Source of the DNA: Primulina eburnea
Taxonomy: Eukaryota > Streptophyta > Magnoliopsida > Lamiales > Gesneriaceae
Length of the DNA stretch: 64,000 bases
Assembly (NCBI RefSeq): GCF_022965805.1
Contig: NC_133104.1
Span: forward strand, 36,934,682-36,998,681
Direction: 5' to 3'
Shown here: positions 19,171 to 32,384 of the stretch, piece after piece
How the letters are laid out: every line of letters begins with the position of its first letter
Position numbering within the stretch: position 1 is the first letter of the stretch
Notes under the pieces: model-generated
Told to the model about the DNA's origin: nothing
Seen by the model: only the letters and a program-made list of their open reading frames with translations
Database searches by the model: none
Translations under genes and position numbers: made by a program

Positions 19171-20310
19171 AGTATCATTTAGGTAGATATGGTTTGGGAG
19201 CAGAATCGTAGCCTCGCGACGGGCAGCATGTCATGGTGGGTATGGGGAAGCCTCATACCTCTCAGGCGCTGCTTTCTAGTTTTCCCTTTCATTTTTTCCT
19301 TTTGTTTTCTAAATTAATTGTTTTGACGATCTGCGCTAGACATACAAGATTCAATTTTAATGGGTTTGGTGATGAATCTTTAATCACATGAAATAATCTT
19401 AAGGTGAAACACCTTTTTAATATTTTTATTGTTTTTTTATCCATCTAGTATTACCTCCTCTTTTGTTGATGGTGTTTCACTGATTTATGTTCACAGCTTG
19501 ACCAAACAAATTGCCACGTTATCTATAGTATCATAATTCAATTAAGGCCAGATTGAGCTACGACTGCTCGGATACCATTGTTGGAATTTTGGGAAGACAT
19601 AAAAAAACATCGAATCGGGTTTTCGATGTACCTATTCGTAGCTGAATACTGAAATTTGCTTGGATCTGGAAACTCGTCTACAAATCTTTCTTGACCTATT
19701 TGATAGATTGCTACTAGAGCGATCAGTATCAATCCACACCTTAAACCACTAAGATAATGTTTGCAAATGCTTATTTTAAGTTCTTCCAAGCTTTTAGCCA
19801 ATGCAAAGTTAGAAAATTGTTCGTAAAAGCTGGGAACCATTAAAATAAGTTTTTACAAACATTACTTAGGTTATATTTCAAGAGAACAAACAGAAACCAT
19901 GAACGAGTCAATGTTGGTGGTGTTGTGTTGTATTATTTTGTGTATTCTTGACTGACAGGACTGTCTTTTTATAAGTACCCCTCAAACATGGATGTATATT
20001 AGGTCAGGCCATAATTCTGATCCCACGCACACTTACATTGTTGATGGTCAGAAAGATTCCATTTTTTTATTAAGCTGATTTTTGAGTTTTCAATTTTGTT
20101 ATTTGAAATTGTTTCCCTTGGAAGTGGGAGCGCATTCTCTCCTCCATTTCAACATCTTTGAAACCATATATTTATGAATTTCGTAGTTTTTAAACTTTTG
20201 TTTGTGTTATTTATTTGAAAATATATTAATATGTGGAAGAATTTCAGGTGATTATAATGATGGAGAATTGCTGTTTTCGTTTGCTCCAGTAAAAGTGGGA
20301 GGGATTAGAG
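19171..20310. other. NPGR2-like gene upstream region with a possible copia LTR relic
   Basis: On the minus strand at about 19571-19583, ATGGTATCCGAGC resembles a degenerate initiator-Met PBS, preceded by CCAAAATTCCAACA as an LTR end. A TATA-like CTTATAAAAAG lies at about 19966-19976 on the same strand. This suggests a degraded Ty1-copia LTR between about 19583 and 20000, in opposite orientation to the gene. No other element feature was found. The last 300 bases should include the NPGR2-like promoter and leader; no clear TATA box. Confidence 0.35.
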
Positions 20311-23300
20311 ATGTCAGGAGGTGAATCCCCTGACTGGACCCAATTTGAGGGTGATCCATCAGTTCGCCAAGTTAGTGTGAATGGGGTTTGCATGAGAACT
20401 AACATGGTCGAAGCAAAACTTGATGAGGGAAATATCCAGGAGGCTGAATCTGCATTGCGAGATGGATTATCACTCAATTTTGAGGTTGGTCTCATAAAGT
20501 AACTGCCCCTAATTTCACACTACTCTGAATTACTCTGTTTTATTTTTCTGGGTGGGGGTCCATTTACCATGGCTTTTAAGCTCTAATCTTCATGTAATTG
20601 ATTTATTTCTACTTTCTTCGTTGCTATCTTGTGAGCATCATTACTGATCTTGAACATAAGGATGTATTTTGCGTTGGTTATAGAATTTCTTATAATTTAT
20701 GAGTTTGTGCAGTGAGTATTACAGTGAAAGGTGTTTGTGTCAGTAACTCAGTAGCATTATTTGATTTCTCATCTTAGTGGATATTCTTGAGCACAACTTT
20801 ACTGTTTTTTTTATTACTGGATTGAAGGTACGTGTCAAAAATGACACTTTATCAAATTATTTTCAGGAAGCAAGAGCTCTTCTCGGAAAGTTAGAGTATC
20901 AACGAGGAAATGTTGAAGGTGCCCTACGAGTTTTCGATGGCATTGATCTTCAGGCAGCCATAAAACGAATGCAACATTCATTCAGTGATAAACAACCCTC
21001 CAAAAAAAGCCGCTCCCGCAATGAAGCAGTATGTGCTGTCCCTCAGCATGCTACAAATGTTGTGCTTGAAGCCATATATTTGAAAGCCAAGTCTCTTCAG
21101 AAGCTGGGAAAGTTAACAGGTATAATTCTGTAAACAATTTGGAAAGTACGATTATAATTAACATTCATTTCAATCCTATCCCTGCACCTTCTTTCTTCGA
21201 ACAGAATTAGCCACAAAAAAAAATTATTGCAAATTGCTGAAATGTAATAACTTCTTCTGGATTTTTTAAGAGGCTGCTCAAGAATGCAAAAGTGTGCTTG
21301 ATGCGGTTGAAAAGATATTTGATAATGGTATACCCGATGTGATGGTAGAGGATAAGCTGCAAGACACTGTTAGTCATGCTATTGAACTACTCCCTGAGTT
21401 ATGGAAACAAGCTGGCTGTTATTCCGAAGCAATATCTGCATACCGCAGAGCCCTTCTTAGTCAATGGAACCTTGACAATGAGTGCTGTGCAAGAATTCAA
21501 AAGGCATTTGCACTTTTCTTGTTGTATGGTGGGGTAGAAGCCAACCCACCTAGTTTAGCTGTACAGGTCGATGGTTCTTATGTACCTAAAAACAATCTTG
21601 AGGAAGCCATTTTGCTTTTGATGATTCTTATGAGAAAGTTCTACCTCGGAAATACCAATTGGGATCCATCTGTTATGGAGCACCTTAGTTTTGCTCTGTC
21701 GCTCTGCAGCCGAACTTCTGTTTTGGCAAAGCAACTTGAAGAGATCATGCCCGGAGTAGTACATCGTAATGACAGATGGAAAGCTTTGGCACTGTCTTTT
21801 AGTGGGGATGGACTGAATAAATCTGCCTTAGATTTGCTTAGGAAGTCTCTGCACCAGCACGAAGATCCTGATGATATTATGTCATTATTACTGGCTGCCA
21901 AAATTTGTAGTGAGGATGTATTGCTTGCTTCAGAAGGAATGAAATATGCAGAGAGAGTGATTGAAAATGCACAGGAATCAAAAGCACATTTAAAAGGTGT
22001 GGGCCTTCGTCTGTTAGGCCTTTGCTTGGGAAAGCAAGCGAAAATTTCTTCGTCAGATTTAGAGAGATCTCGTTTTCAGTCAGAAAGTCTGAAATCTTTG
22101 GAAAGTGCATTAGGCCTAGAGCATGGAAATGCAGATCTGATATTTGACTTAGGAGTTCAATATGCTGAGCACCGGAATCTAGATGCAGCTTTGCGATATG
22201 CGGAGCAGTATATTGATGCAACCGGAGGATCAACGTTAAGAGGTTGGAGACTGCTCGCATTAGTTTTATCTGCTCAGCAACGTTTTTCTGAGGCTGAAGT
22301 GGTTATAGATGCGGCATTAGATGAAACCGCAAAGTGGGATCAAGGACCACTCCTCAGGATGAAAGCAAAGCTCAAAATATCTCAGTTACGACACATGGAT
22401 GCTATTGAGACTTACCGTTATCTTCTTGCTTTGGTCCAAGCCCAAAGAAAATCATATGGTTCTCTCGGAAGTGCATCTCAGGTTAAATTCTGATTCCCCT
22501 GACTTGGACTGTTAGCTATGGAGTTTTTGTTTATTTCTGTGTGTTTCATGAACTGCTTCAAGGAAAAGCAAATCTTATTGTTAACTATATCATTTGAATT
22601 TTTTAACTTGGTGCCATAATCATTACCTTATCTGTTAAAGGTGGAGGATGATAAAATTAATGAATATGAAGTTTGGCATGGACTTGCAAAATTGTACTCT
22701 AGTCTTTCTCATTGGAAGGATGCAGAGATATGCTTGCAAAAAGCTAGGGCTCTGAAAGAATATTCAGCTGAAATCCTACACACTGAAGGTAAGCACTCAA
22801 GCTTCTTAGCATTTAATGAACACTGAAAATCTCTATTCACTTTCACTAGTAGTAGATTCAATTTCGTTTGTTTCTATTTCAAATTTTACAAACTCCTTGC
22901 CAATACATGCAAGTACTGGTTTTCCTCTGGAATACATTGGTAGGAAGGTTGACTGCTCTCCCTGTTAAAAATTGCCATCTTAGCATTTAGTTGCTGCTAA
23001 GCATTTCCAGAGCTTAAGATAAACATCTGGTGGCTTCTGTTTATGGTAAATCAGGAAGCAATCAGAGGAGAATGGAGTGTATAGGGGTTGAAGAGGGAGA
23101 ATGAAAGTGAGGAAAGAGGAATTATTTTTAAGAATTGATGTTTTAATGTTCCTAAAGTGCTTGTTGATTTACCAAAAGATGATAAGTGAAGATGCCCTCT
23201 GATATGAAGGAAGCTGAATTTATTGGGCTGCTGGTAGACAAAGATTGCTGAAAAAATAGAAGTTCATTTTGATATGCTTATGATTATAATTTACATGGAT

Positions 23301-25097
23301 CCAGACAGGAATCCTTGTGCACAGTACACTAATATCTTCTGGCCTGCTCCACCAGAAATTACTACAGTATTAACACCGGACACGTATGGAAAGAGAGGAA
23401 TATTTAGTTATAATTCTTTTTCCATTTCTGGTAATCATCTATGCTAGTACATTGTTATGGTCTTTGAAACTCGCATTTCCTTTTGCTAGGGCCGAGGACA
23501 TCACCCTGAAGTATTTCAAGTATCATATCCTGCCAGATTTGTCAGCTTACCTATTGAGCAACTTGAAAGATATTTTTTCTCTCGTTATATTAGATTTCTA
23601 TGTTTTTCCTTAATAATTCCTCTATCTGGTCCCAGGAGTTGCACTGGTCTATACCAGTCGATACAGGATGAGCACATTTAGTTCCTTAGCATTAAATAAC
23701 GTATAAGCATTTGACAGAAGTTTGTCAATGTAAGTTGACAGAGTCGGGCCATAAGCACACCGTCATTGGTCTATTATTCGAGAAGAAATCATTGCCAAAT
23801 TTTGACCAGTCTCAGTTTATGTTAGAGTCGGAAGTCCTAAAACTGCATTACAAAATCATCAAAAGCAAAGTTAAAAGTGCAGGGAAATAAGGCGAAATTC
23901 TTTCGGGGATCCAGTTTCAAAATCAATATAATTAACAATTTACACCTATAATCAAGTTTGTACAACTTCCTAGTTGAAATGGGGGAAGTGAGAGAAGCAA
24001 AGGTTAATTAAATATACAGTCGGCCGCATTACTAAGTGCCTGATTATCTACTAGGTTGATTTGTGCAAAAATACCTCGGTTCTGAGAGAGGTAATTACGC
24101 ACAAAATTTATGCTAGGAATAACGATTAAAGTTTAAAAGATGGGAAGTAGCAACTTTTCAATCTTACGGGAAAATTGTTTGTTAAACAAAGCAGAGTATG
24201 AATTTTTTTATTTTTTATCTTTGAAGAATTGGAATATGTAATTTTATGAACCTAGGATTGTCTTTTATTTTCTCAGAAATCGTTTGGGATTTACCCTGTT
24301 AAAAAAGGAGTATTAGGATTTTCACTCTTTGTCAAATCCATTTTCCTTCTGAATTTAACATTATTTTCTTAAAAAGACAGAAAAGCCAAGTCCTTTTGAG
24401 TGCAGACAAATGATGTGTGGTGTAAAGAATATGTTATGAAGAAAAGCTGAGATGCATTTTGCTAATGTCATCATCGTGCTTGGACTATCTGAAATCCATA
24501 AAGAATTTTGTTATCACGAGGATTACACATTACCTGTTCGAGTGTGCCATGATATTTATGTATGATGCATTTTTTTTTTGTGAAGTATTTCATGCCTCTT
24601 GATCGCTGGCGCATAAGCTTTGGTGAGACTTGAAAGATTAATGTTTGGAAGTGTTTGAACATTGAATGTATTGTGAACAGTTATATTTGATTTGTTTTGC
24701 AACTTGACGTTGCTTATGGTCATATGAAATTTCGGTGTAATATGCCTTATTTTTTCTTGTGCTGCGTATTATACCAGGCTTAATGCATGAAAAACAAGGA
24801 CACTTGGACGAAGCTTTGGCTGCTTACATCAATGCCCTTTTACTGGAACCGATGTATGTGCCTTGCAAGATTTTAATAGGTGCCATTTTATATAAAATGG
24901 GATCCAAGATGTTGCCGGTGGCTCGAAGTCTTCTTTCAGATGCATTAAGGATTGAACCTACCAATGCTATGGCTTGGTACTACTTAGGCAAGGTTCATAA
25001 AGATGATGGAAGGATCTCTGATGCCGTCGACTGTTTCCAGGCAGCTTCCATGCTCGAAGAATCTGTTCCAATGGAGAGTTTCAGTTCCCTTATTTGA
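20311..25097 (+). CDS. NPGR2: NPGR2-like TPR, calmodulin-binding protein
   Basis: Five coding exons with GT..AG borders: 20311-20484, 20867-21119, 21271-22481, 22641-22788 and 24778-25097. They sum to 2106 nt, 701 residues plus stop. The protein is a chain of tetratricopeptide repeats; recognisable stretches are EARALLGKLEYQRGNVEGAL, AIYLKAKSLQKLGKLTEAAQ, GCYSEAISAYRRALLSQWNL and EPTNAMAWYYLGKVHKDDGR near the C-terminus. Order and length match the plant No Pollen Germination-related family, closest to NPGR2 (about 740 residues in Arabidopsis); NPG1 binds calmodulin and is needed for pollen germination. The start is the first in-frame ATG after a stop (TAA at 20293-20295). The N-terminus is shorter than family members, so an upstream exon with a Cys-rich start may have been missed. 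No internal stop or frameshift. Confidence 0.92.
22789..24777 (+). other. Intron 4 of the NPGR2-like gene (1989 bp)
   Basis: Begins GTAAGC and ends ACCAG. It is more than five times longer than introns 1-3 (382, 151 and 159 bp). I see no protein domain or LTR landmark in it. The size suggests insertion of noncoding repeat DNA. Confidence 0.8.
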
Positions 25098-25989
25098 ATT
25101 TTACATTTAATCAAGTCCGTATTCTTTTATTCTTTGTTAAAACTTTCAGCATTTTGAATCTGATGAGATGGACAGATTCTTTGAGCATGATTGTCATAGG
25201 CTTTTAGGGATATTTTACATTATGCAATTCCAAAATACTTTTCTCACAGGAATGTATAGCAATCCGCGATTTTGTTTCTGTTTCTGTTTCTGCAATTCTA
25301 TCTTATGATTCATCTCCAAGGAGTCAACAACTCACATGCCAATTGTAATCATATGTGATTACTATTCACAATTCCTAAAAATAAATTTCTCACAATAATA
25401 TATCAAAATACATGAAAAGGTTTATGTATTTTTACATCTAATTAAATAAGATTAAAATAAAAGATTTTTTAAAATGTTTTAATATACTTTATTTTAAAAG
25501 AGAAGATTTATATATAAATTTTTGGAGCATAAAATTGTTTCGAATTAAAATGTAAAAATTGGAAGTAGAATAGTATCTTATTGCTTTCAAAACAAATTTT
25601 GAAAACATTACTTGATATCCTATTACTTTTAATTAAACTTAAATTATTTTTGAATATTTAGAGTTCCTTATTTTATGAAATGTTTTTATCTCTATCTACT
25701 ATGTTTGGTTCATATGATAAAATGTTTAATTGTTTCATATCACTTCTTAAATCTTGTATGTGTGCTCGATGATAATTAAAAAAAAAAAAAAACCATATAT
25801 TGTACACCCTCAGAAGAGGAGGGGCAAGTGGTTTTCATCAAGAAGAAACAGGTGATCTTGTCAAAGAACCAAACTATCATTTGAATATAACAAACATTTG
25901 ATCTTATAATTAATATCAAAATATTTAATTTTTATGAGTCGTCACTTGATGAAATTTTTAAGATATATATAAGTATATATAAAAAGATG
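25098..25989. other. 3' flank of the NPGR2-like gene, no gene
   Basis: AT-rich with long A and T runs (for example A14 near 25778). It contains the presumed 3' UTR of the gene. Confidence 0.5.
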
Positions 25990-26480
25990 ATATTTGTTAC
26001 TCACGGGAAATTTAGGGTCCGATTCCAGAAAGTGTCACTAATCCAGACGCGGGTTTTGAAGTTACCCTGAGCCTGAAATAAGAAAGAAGATCGTTAAGAG
26101 GGGGCCAGGAGGGTGTCCTGGCGTAGCCCCTCCGACGCTCAAGTCAGTGACTGAGGATATATGGGGAGCAGCTAAGAGTGCTGCTGAAAACAATATCGAA
26201 TCAATGAATTAACAATCAAACCTGATATTTATAAGAGAATACATGGGCCCTTGATGGGCCTGTTTTTCATTTGGACTAGAGATGGGCCAAGATAATGGGC
26301 TCATCCATAGGTATCAATATTGATTCTTATCAAATAAAAGACAAGATTGATTGAGACTATTCAAATAGATGTAGGTCAACTAAAAACAAAAATATCATCT
26401 GGTGGTTGAACGGCATCTACACACTTCAAATTCTCTACGCATGAGTACAAGGTTAGTTAATGTCTCTAGTACAAAGTCGA
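25990..26480 (-). mobile_element. Tat-like LTR remnant, minus orientation
   Basis: On the minus strand a TATA box (CTCTTATAAATATCAGG, rc of 26221-26237) is followed by the transcribed block CAGTCACTGACTTGAGCGTC and GGACACCCTCCTGGC. The same layout (TTAAGCATCGGAGTGG, then GGACACCTCTCCGACG) is at 8460-8500 in LTR A. A downstream remnant of the LTR end lies near 26010. Heavily diverged, no TSD found. Confidence 0.6.
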
Positions 26481-27487
26481 TTAATATCTTATTTGAAAGA
26501 GAGTCTAATTGTCCACATATTTACATATGTGAAACGAATTACTCGATATATATTTATCATAAAAAATAATATTTTTTCATGAGTTATATCGTGTAGTATA
26601 TCCGTCTCACAAAACTGATATATGAATTTGTAATAGTTTTTGTGTATTTGAAATAGTACATCTATGAGGTTAGCTGTATGCATTATAAATCTATTATTAT
26701 GTTAGAGTTGAGATATAATGGTTCGAACATAGTTATAAGTTCAAGAAATGAACTACTTCGTTAACGAGTTAAACTTCGCCGAAATAAAATTCGAACTTGA
26801 TTCTTTGGTTGGAACAAGATTTATTAAGAAAATATATGAGTTATGGAGCATGTAGCTCATTTGTTTTAATTTATATTATAAAAATATATAAATATGTTAA
26901 TCACAAGAGCTATCACATTGTATTTAACGAAATTTGGTGTGATTTGAAATTCATTAAAAATAGAAAAAATTTATAAAAAACCCGATATTTTTCTAAATTT
27001 TTTTTTGACAAAATTTGTTTTATATGAAAAATTCTAATAGTTAAAAAAATTAACAATTAAAATTAAAATGTTAATTTTTATTTCCATTGAAAAGAGATCA
27101 TGAATATATCTATATATCAAAATATAAAACACTTACTTTTTAAAAAAGAAATATAATCGCTGATGATTTGTAGTAGACCTCAATTTTAGTACGAGATTTG
27201 GAATTTGAAATCTAATTATAACAAAATAGTCACGATCCAAAAAAAAAATTTTTATTTATTAAAATATAATATATTTGTGGAGCACCGATTAGCAAAAGAT
27301 CCCTTTTGGGCAAAGAAATAAATTTGTTATTAAAATATAATATATTTGTGGAACACCCATCAGCTAAAGATCGGACCTTTTATCAAATTATAGTACTTTT
27401 AAATCTCATTTAACAATCTACCGTACTTTTTTAAAATTTATAAAAATATTGTAAAAAAAATAATTTAAAAAAAAAATTAAAACTTTT
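26481..27487. other. AT-rich intergenic DNA, no gene
   Basis: No supportable frame. A short direct repeat, AAATATAATATATTTGTGGA, occurs at about 27264 and about 27334. Confidence 0.5.
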
Positions 27488-27655
27488 ACTCCCCCGCCCT
27501 TCCAAATGGGGGGAAGCAAATTATTTCACCTCCCCCACCTGTAGGGGAGGCGGGGGAGGTAGAAATGGATTTAAATTCTCCTCCGCTTGTACGACAGGCG
27601 GGAGAGAGTTATTCTTTTTAAAATATTTCAAATGTAGGCGGGCAAATTTAAATAT
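27488..27655. repeat. MULE left terminal inverted repeat
   Basis: GC-rich in an AT-rich setting. It holds CTCCCCCGCCC, GGGGAGGCGGGGGAGG, CTCCTCCGC..GGCGGGAGAG and GTAGGCGGGCAAATTTAAATA. The reverse complement of the right terminus shows the same series with different spacers. Confidence 0.75.
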
Positions 27656-28409
27656 TTTTAAAATTCTATATATATGTATATACACGAGAAGTTAATTTGC
27701 ATTTTGTATCCGAAGTTTGTCAGTTGTATTGTGTTCACAGAAGTTCACTTCATTTTCCAAAGGTTTGTCACTTATATTGTGTTCAAAAATTTGTCGGTAT
27801 GGATTTGATTTATTTTTCGTCTCAAGTTTTTTTAATAAATTTTGAATTCTAATAATTTTATAGCTTCTGTCTGTTGATTTATTTCAGGAAGTGTAGATAT
27901 TGGTATTATCGTGCCTATCTTATTAACAGGTAAATAATGTTTCTAAGTGTTGTTAAAATTATTTGTATTCAATTAATTTATTTGATGGTTGTATTATATT
28001 AATTTTAATTTATGTTTAGAAATTTTTAATCTTAATACGTTAAAATTATTATTGATATATTTATTTGTTAATTTGTTATCATAAATATTATTGAAGTGTT
28101 TTTATTTATTATGTTTACCTAAAAATGAAATATTGGTTTAGAGGGATTTTAAAATGATCTTCTACATATGTATGTTTATGATCAAATTGTACTTTAAGTT
28201 AGTTTTTAAAACTAGCACTTAATTTTGTGTTCACATACAATGTACATCTAGTCTCGAATATTAAAAGTAACATCATCATTGAGCATTGCCAATATGAGGA
28301 ATAATCCTGCAAAAATTATTAGATATGAATTAGTAAAAAAAAAATATTAAAATAAATATATGAAATAATGCACATTACCATACGATTGCCATGAAACACA
28401 TAAAAGGTG

Positions 28410-30203
28410 TTAGTGTCTTGCTGGATTTTCTCTTTGACGACGTTGTCTCTCTCGAACCGTTGGCTGGTCCATTTCATTTCGAATTCTGGTCGTCCTACTT
28501 CTCCCTGATCTTCTTCTTTCACGTTGAACTGGATTGTGGCGTAGCTCGAATACTGGTGTATCCCAATAGTGATCATCTTGAACAGCATGAAATCTTCCTT
28601 CATATGTGTTTATGTAATCGCTAATCCGGAACCATGGCTGCACAAATCTCGTAGGATCTAACCCAAAGTGTTTTGCCGTACAAATTGCATGAGAACAGGG
28701 AATTCCGAAGATTGTCCACTTTCCACAAGAGCATTCACATGTTGTTAGTGTGACAACTTGGACATGTTTGCCTCGCCCTGGACGTACCCCGGTTGTCACA
28801 GTAGCCTGCTTTGCTCTTATCTCGATCCGACTCACGCTATGTTCGTTGGATCTGACAGACCATTTCTCATATTTATGCAACACATAGTCAGGCCAAGGTT
28901 GGTTGTTCTGCATCATACGTTGACATTTTGTGATGCGGTTTATAAAATACTCCGCACATCTTTGGAAAGTCATTTTAACTATTGTTGTAATCGAAAGACG
29001 ACGAGCACCCTTGAGTACACCATTAAGACACTCAGAAATATTTGTTGTCATTATGCCAAAGCGCCAACCACCATCATGTGCTAGAGTCCACTTATGTTTA
29101 TAAATTTCAGACAAATATTTGTATGCATTTGGTGGCTTGTTCTTAATTTCGTTCATTATATCATCAAATTTGCGAACCTGGTGTTGTGATCCTGCTTGCC
29201 AACAAAGGTCTTTCAGATGAACGTTTTTGAAGTGCGTGTTGAAATTAGAGCAAACATGTCTCATGCAAAACCGATGTACACCGTACGGAGGATTGAACTG
29301 AGGTATTCCCTCGACAGCTCCAATGATGGCCCGATGTCTATCAGAGATAATGCAAACTCCTGGTAGGCCATTAATAACATGCACACACAAAAGGTCTAAA
29401 AACTATTTCCACGAATCATAACTCTCTTCATCCACGAGTGCAAAAGCCAGGGGTAATATCTGATTGTTGGCATCCAAACCTACAACAATAAGCATCTTGT
29501 GCTTATACTTTGTATATAAATGAGTGCCATCAATGCTGATAATTTTACGGCAATATCGGAACCCATCTACACATGGTCGAAAGGCCCAAAAAACATAGTT
29601 TAAAACTTTTATTGATGGGTTGTTTGTTGGAAAATGTCTCCACTCAACGATTGTTCCGGGATTGAACTTCATAAGAGCACCCATGTATATTGGCAAAATG
29701 CGAACCGAACTCTCCCATGTGCCATACACGTTTTCAACAACACGCTTCAAACTGTACCATGCCTTGGCATACGAAATTTCATAACCATATTTGTCTTTGA
29801 TAAGTTGCTGAACATATTTAATCTCACAAGATGGATCACAATGCACAATACCAATAAGATTCGAGGCGATCATGTTTTTGTCTAGGTTTTTGTGGTCAAT
29901 CCCAACATGGCTAGAAACACATGTGTGTCGATCACCATATTTAGTGATCTTAAAATAACCCAAATTTGCTTTCAAACAAGCTCGGAGGCCCCATCCACAA
30001 TCCATGCTCGATGATCGATTCTTGCACCAAACTTTCCATAAAGTCGGTGTGCTCTCAACAACACGATATTCACGCCTTACACATCTAACAAAAAAGTCTT
30101 TAACAGCTGCAATCAATTCTTTTTTTGCTTCTAAAGACCATGTTTTTATGTAATTCTCCTTTCTCCGGATTATAAAAGACCGTCTGTGACCCAGATGACA
30201 CAC
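28410..30203 (-). pseudogene. MULE transposase, catalytic and SWIM regions, one TAG
   Basis: On the minus strand: the MuDR-type DNA-binding region (EYRVVESTPTLWKVWCKNRS, GLRACLKANLGYFKITKYGD); then the MULE DDE domain, with first Asp in IISIDGTHLYTKYKHKML, second Asp in VCIISDRHRAIIGAV and Glu in TTNISECLNGVLKGARR; then a SWIM zinc finger CECSCGKWTIFGIPCSHAIC; then an Arg-rich tail (VQRERRRSGRSRTTRIRN). Frame is open from 30203 to 28410 except for one TAG at 29403-29405, between EESYDSWK and FLDLLCVHVI, where family members have tryptophan. DNA transposase that cuts and pastes MULE ends; this copy is broken but only slightly. Confidence 0.88.
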
Positions 30204-31035
30204 CTACAGAATGAGGACATTGTTCTTCATACACAGCACTAAAAAATTGTGGCATCTCATAAATATTAGAAACATCAAGTGGAACTATGTCTGAAGTTGC
30301 GCCATGTAATTGCTCACTAACATTTTCGAACGCGTCCTCGTTACCCTCCTCGTCTGAATCATCACCCACTGGTGTGTCAGGCTCGCTTTCACTCTCTATA
30401 CTCTCCAGTAATGCAGAATCAGCAAACATTTGACGTGATGTTTCATCATCTGTTGCCACTGCAACGACTCCACGAGCCAAACTTGATGCATTAGAATTCA
30501 CGTTCGGCCAACAATTATTATCTTTATTTGCGCATCCAATAATATATTGATCCCAGTCCCCAATATTATTGTCCATGGAAGAATAAGGTGGATCAACATT
30601 TTCATTGTAAGTAGCAGACGAAGTGCCACCTGACTGATCAAATCCTATCATACTTAGACCTTGGGTAATACATGGAATGTACGACTCAACAACATTTGTT
30701 ACTACATTATCTTCAATGGCCTCACATTCAATATACAACTCTATGCACTGCACATCGGAACCCGGACCAAACATAAATTGTAAAGTATCATCGTCAAGGA
30801 CAACATGAACTTCTACTGAAGGCGACTTGTCCATATACGAATATTTGGTTGAAAGGTTCAACCTATATTTTCTGGGATCGATATCTAACTTCCGATGAAC
30901 TATTTCAATCAAATCGCATAATGACATAGATCTAGATATACGAATTAACTTCACCCCTTTATTACTATAATTGACTGTTCCATGTCTTACGATAACATCA
31001 CCGCCAACATATAAAATGGCTGAAATTGTATCCAT
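30120..31035 (-). pseudogene. MULE transposase N-terminal region, separated by a frameshift
   Basis: Starts MDTISAILYVGGDVIVRHG at 31035, with a PB1-like N-terminal fold region, an acidic linker (ESESEPDTPVGDDSDEEGNE) and, near its end, GELHKNMVFRSKK, the usual entry to the MuDR domain. The following ELIAAVKDFFVRC lies in another frame. The switch falls at a run of seven A on the coding strand (30120-30126), so a one-base indel there separates the two parts. The three pieces add up to a near full-length MULE transposase. Confidence 0.82.
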
Positions 31036-31468
31036 GCCTACATTTAAATTTATCTAAAAATAAAATTTCAATTTAAAGAAAAACATTTCTAGTATTAACA
31101 TTTCAAATAAAATTCATATGTCTAAAAAATTATATTATACACACACACTAAAGACATCAAACAATGTCATAATATTGTTTTACATAAACATTACGTACAC
31201 ATATAATTGTAAATAAAAAAATACAATAAAGATGTATATAAAAATATCACTTTAATATTTTTAAATTTGTAGGATAATTATTGAAGCACATAATCCACAA
31301 CTTTCTAGTTATTTATTGTGGTCTATATCATAACTTTCCAATCTACCACAAAAATAATTATGAACGATTTGTACGAAAAATATTAAAAAGTTCGTAACAT
31401 TGAAATTCATAAATTTTATGAGATATAAACCAGAAAAAAACGATGATTTATAAATATTAACAATATAA

Positions 31469-31517
<49 letters not shown>

Positions 31518-32384
31518 ATCTATCTATCTATCTATCTGTGTGTGTGTGTATAATATATATAATAAATTGTTTATACATCATGATTTAATATACATAAATA
31601 TTACGCACACATATATTTTATAAACAAGATATAAAAAAAAATTATGTTTATCAATGATCATAAATATTTTTGGAATATATAATTAGGTTCGTTCAATAAA
31701 AAATAATAGAAATATTTATCTAATAAGATTTAATTTATGAAATTATGATATATACCTAGAAAAAGATGTCCTTTATCGTGAACAAATCTTTCGTTCGTCG
31801 TTCAATTTACAACAAAAAATAATTATGAATATAAATTATTTGTATGAAAATTATTTTTAGAACGATGTAATTTTCAAAACAAAAATTGATATATCATATT
31901 TGAAAAATTAGCGATATACCTCAATCAGGACTGATTGATGCCAAATATTTCTTCACTCCTTAAATTCACCGACGGAACAACAACTCGGGAAAGAATATTT
32001 ATTATCAGATGCAAAACAAGAAAAATAACTTCAGATATATATAGAGAAACAATACATGAATTCTTTATTGCCTATATTTAAAAAAAATTTAAAGACAACT
32101 CGTGATTCAAATAAATACAAAAACATTAATTATTCGACACAAATTCACGATATCCATGCAGACATTGAAAGACATGATAAGATAGGACCAAAATTATCAA
32201 TCAAATATACACCAATATCAATTCATATATAACGACAATAATAATGGTCTCTGAACGTGAGGTCAAATCCATCTTTTTGTATAGTAATGTTAAATCATCT
32301 TTTAGATAAAATAAATTCCATTAGTTTCGTCGGTTTCTATTAGCCACCAATAATTACACAAAAAATAAATTTATTTTATTATTT
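31036..32384. other. MULE 5' region, AT-rich with a microsatellite
   Basis: Transposase promoter side. No frame. It contains the microsatellite listed separately. Confidence 0.55.
31469..31551. repeat. Compound microsatellite (TA)n(TCTA)n(TG)n
   Basis: About 22 TA units, then five or six TCTA units, then TG units, inside the MULE. Confidence 0.9.

Noticed and set aside
23386..23613. Open frame inside NPGR2-like intron 4
   Set aside because: No domain, biased to hydrophobic residues by T-rich DNA, inside a confirmed intron.
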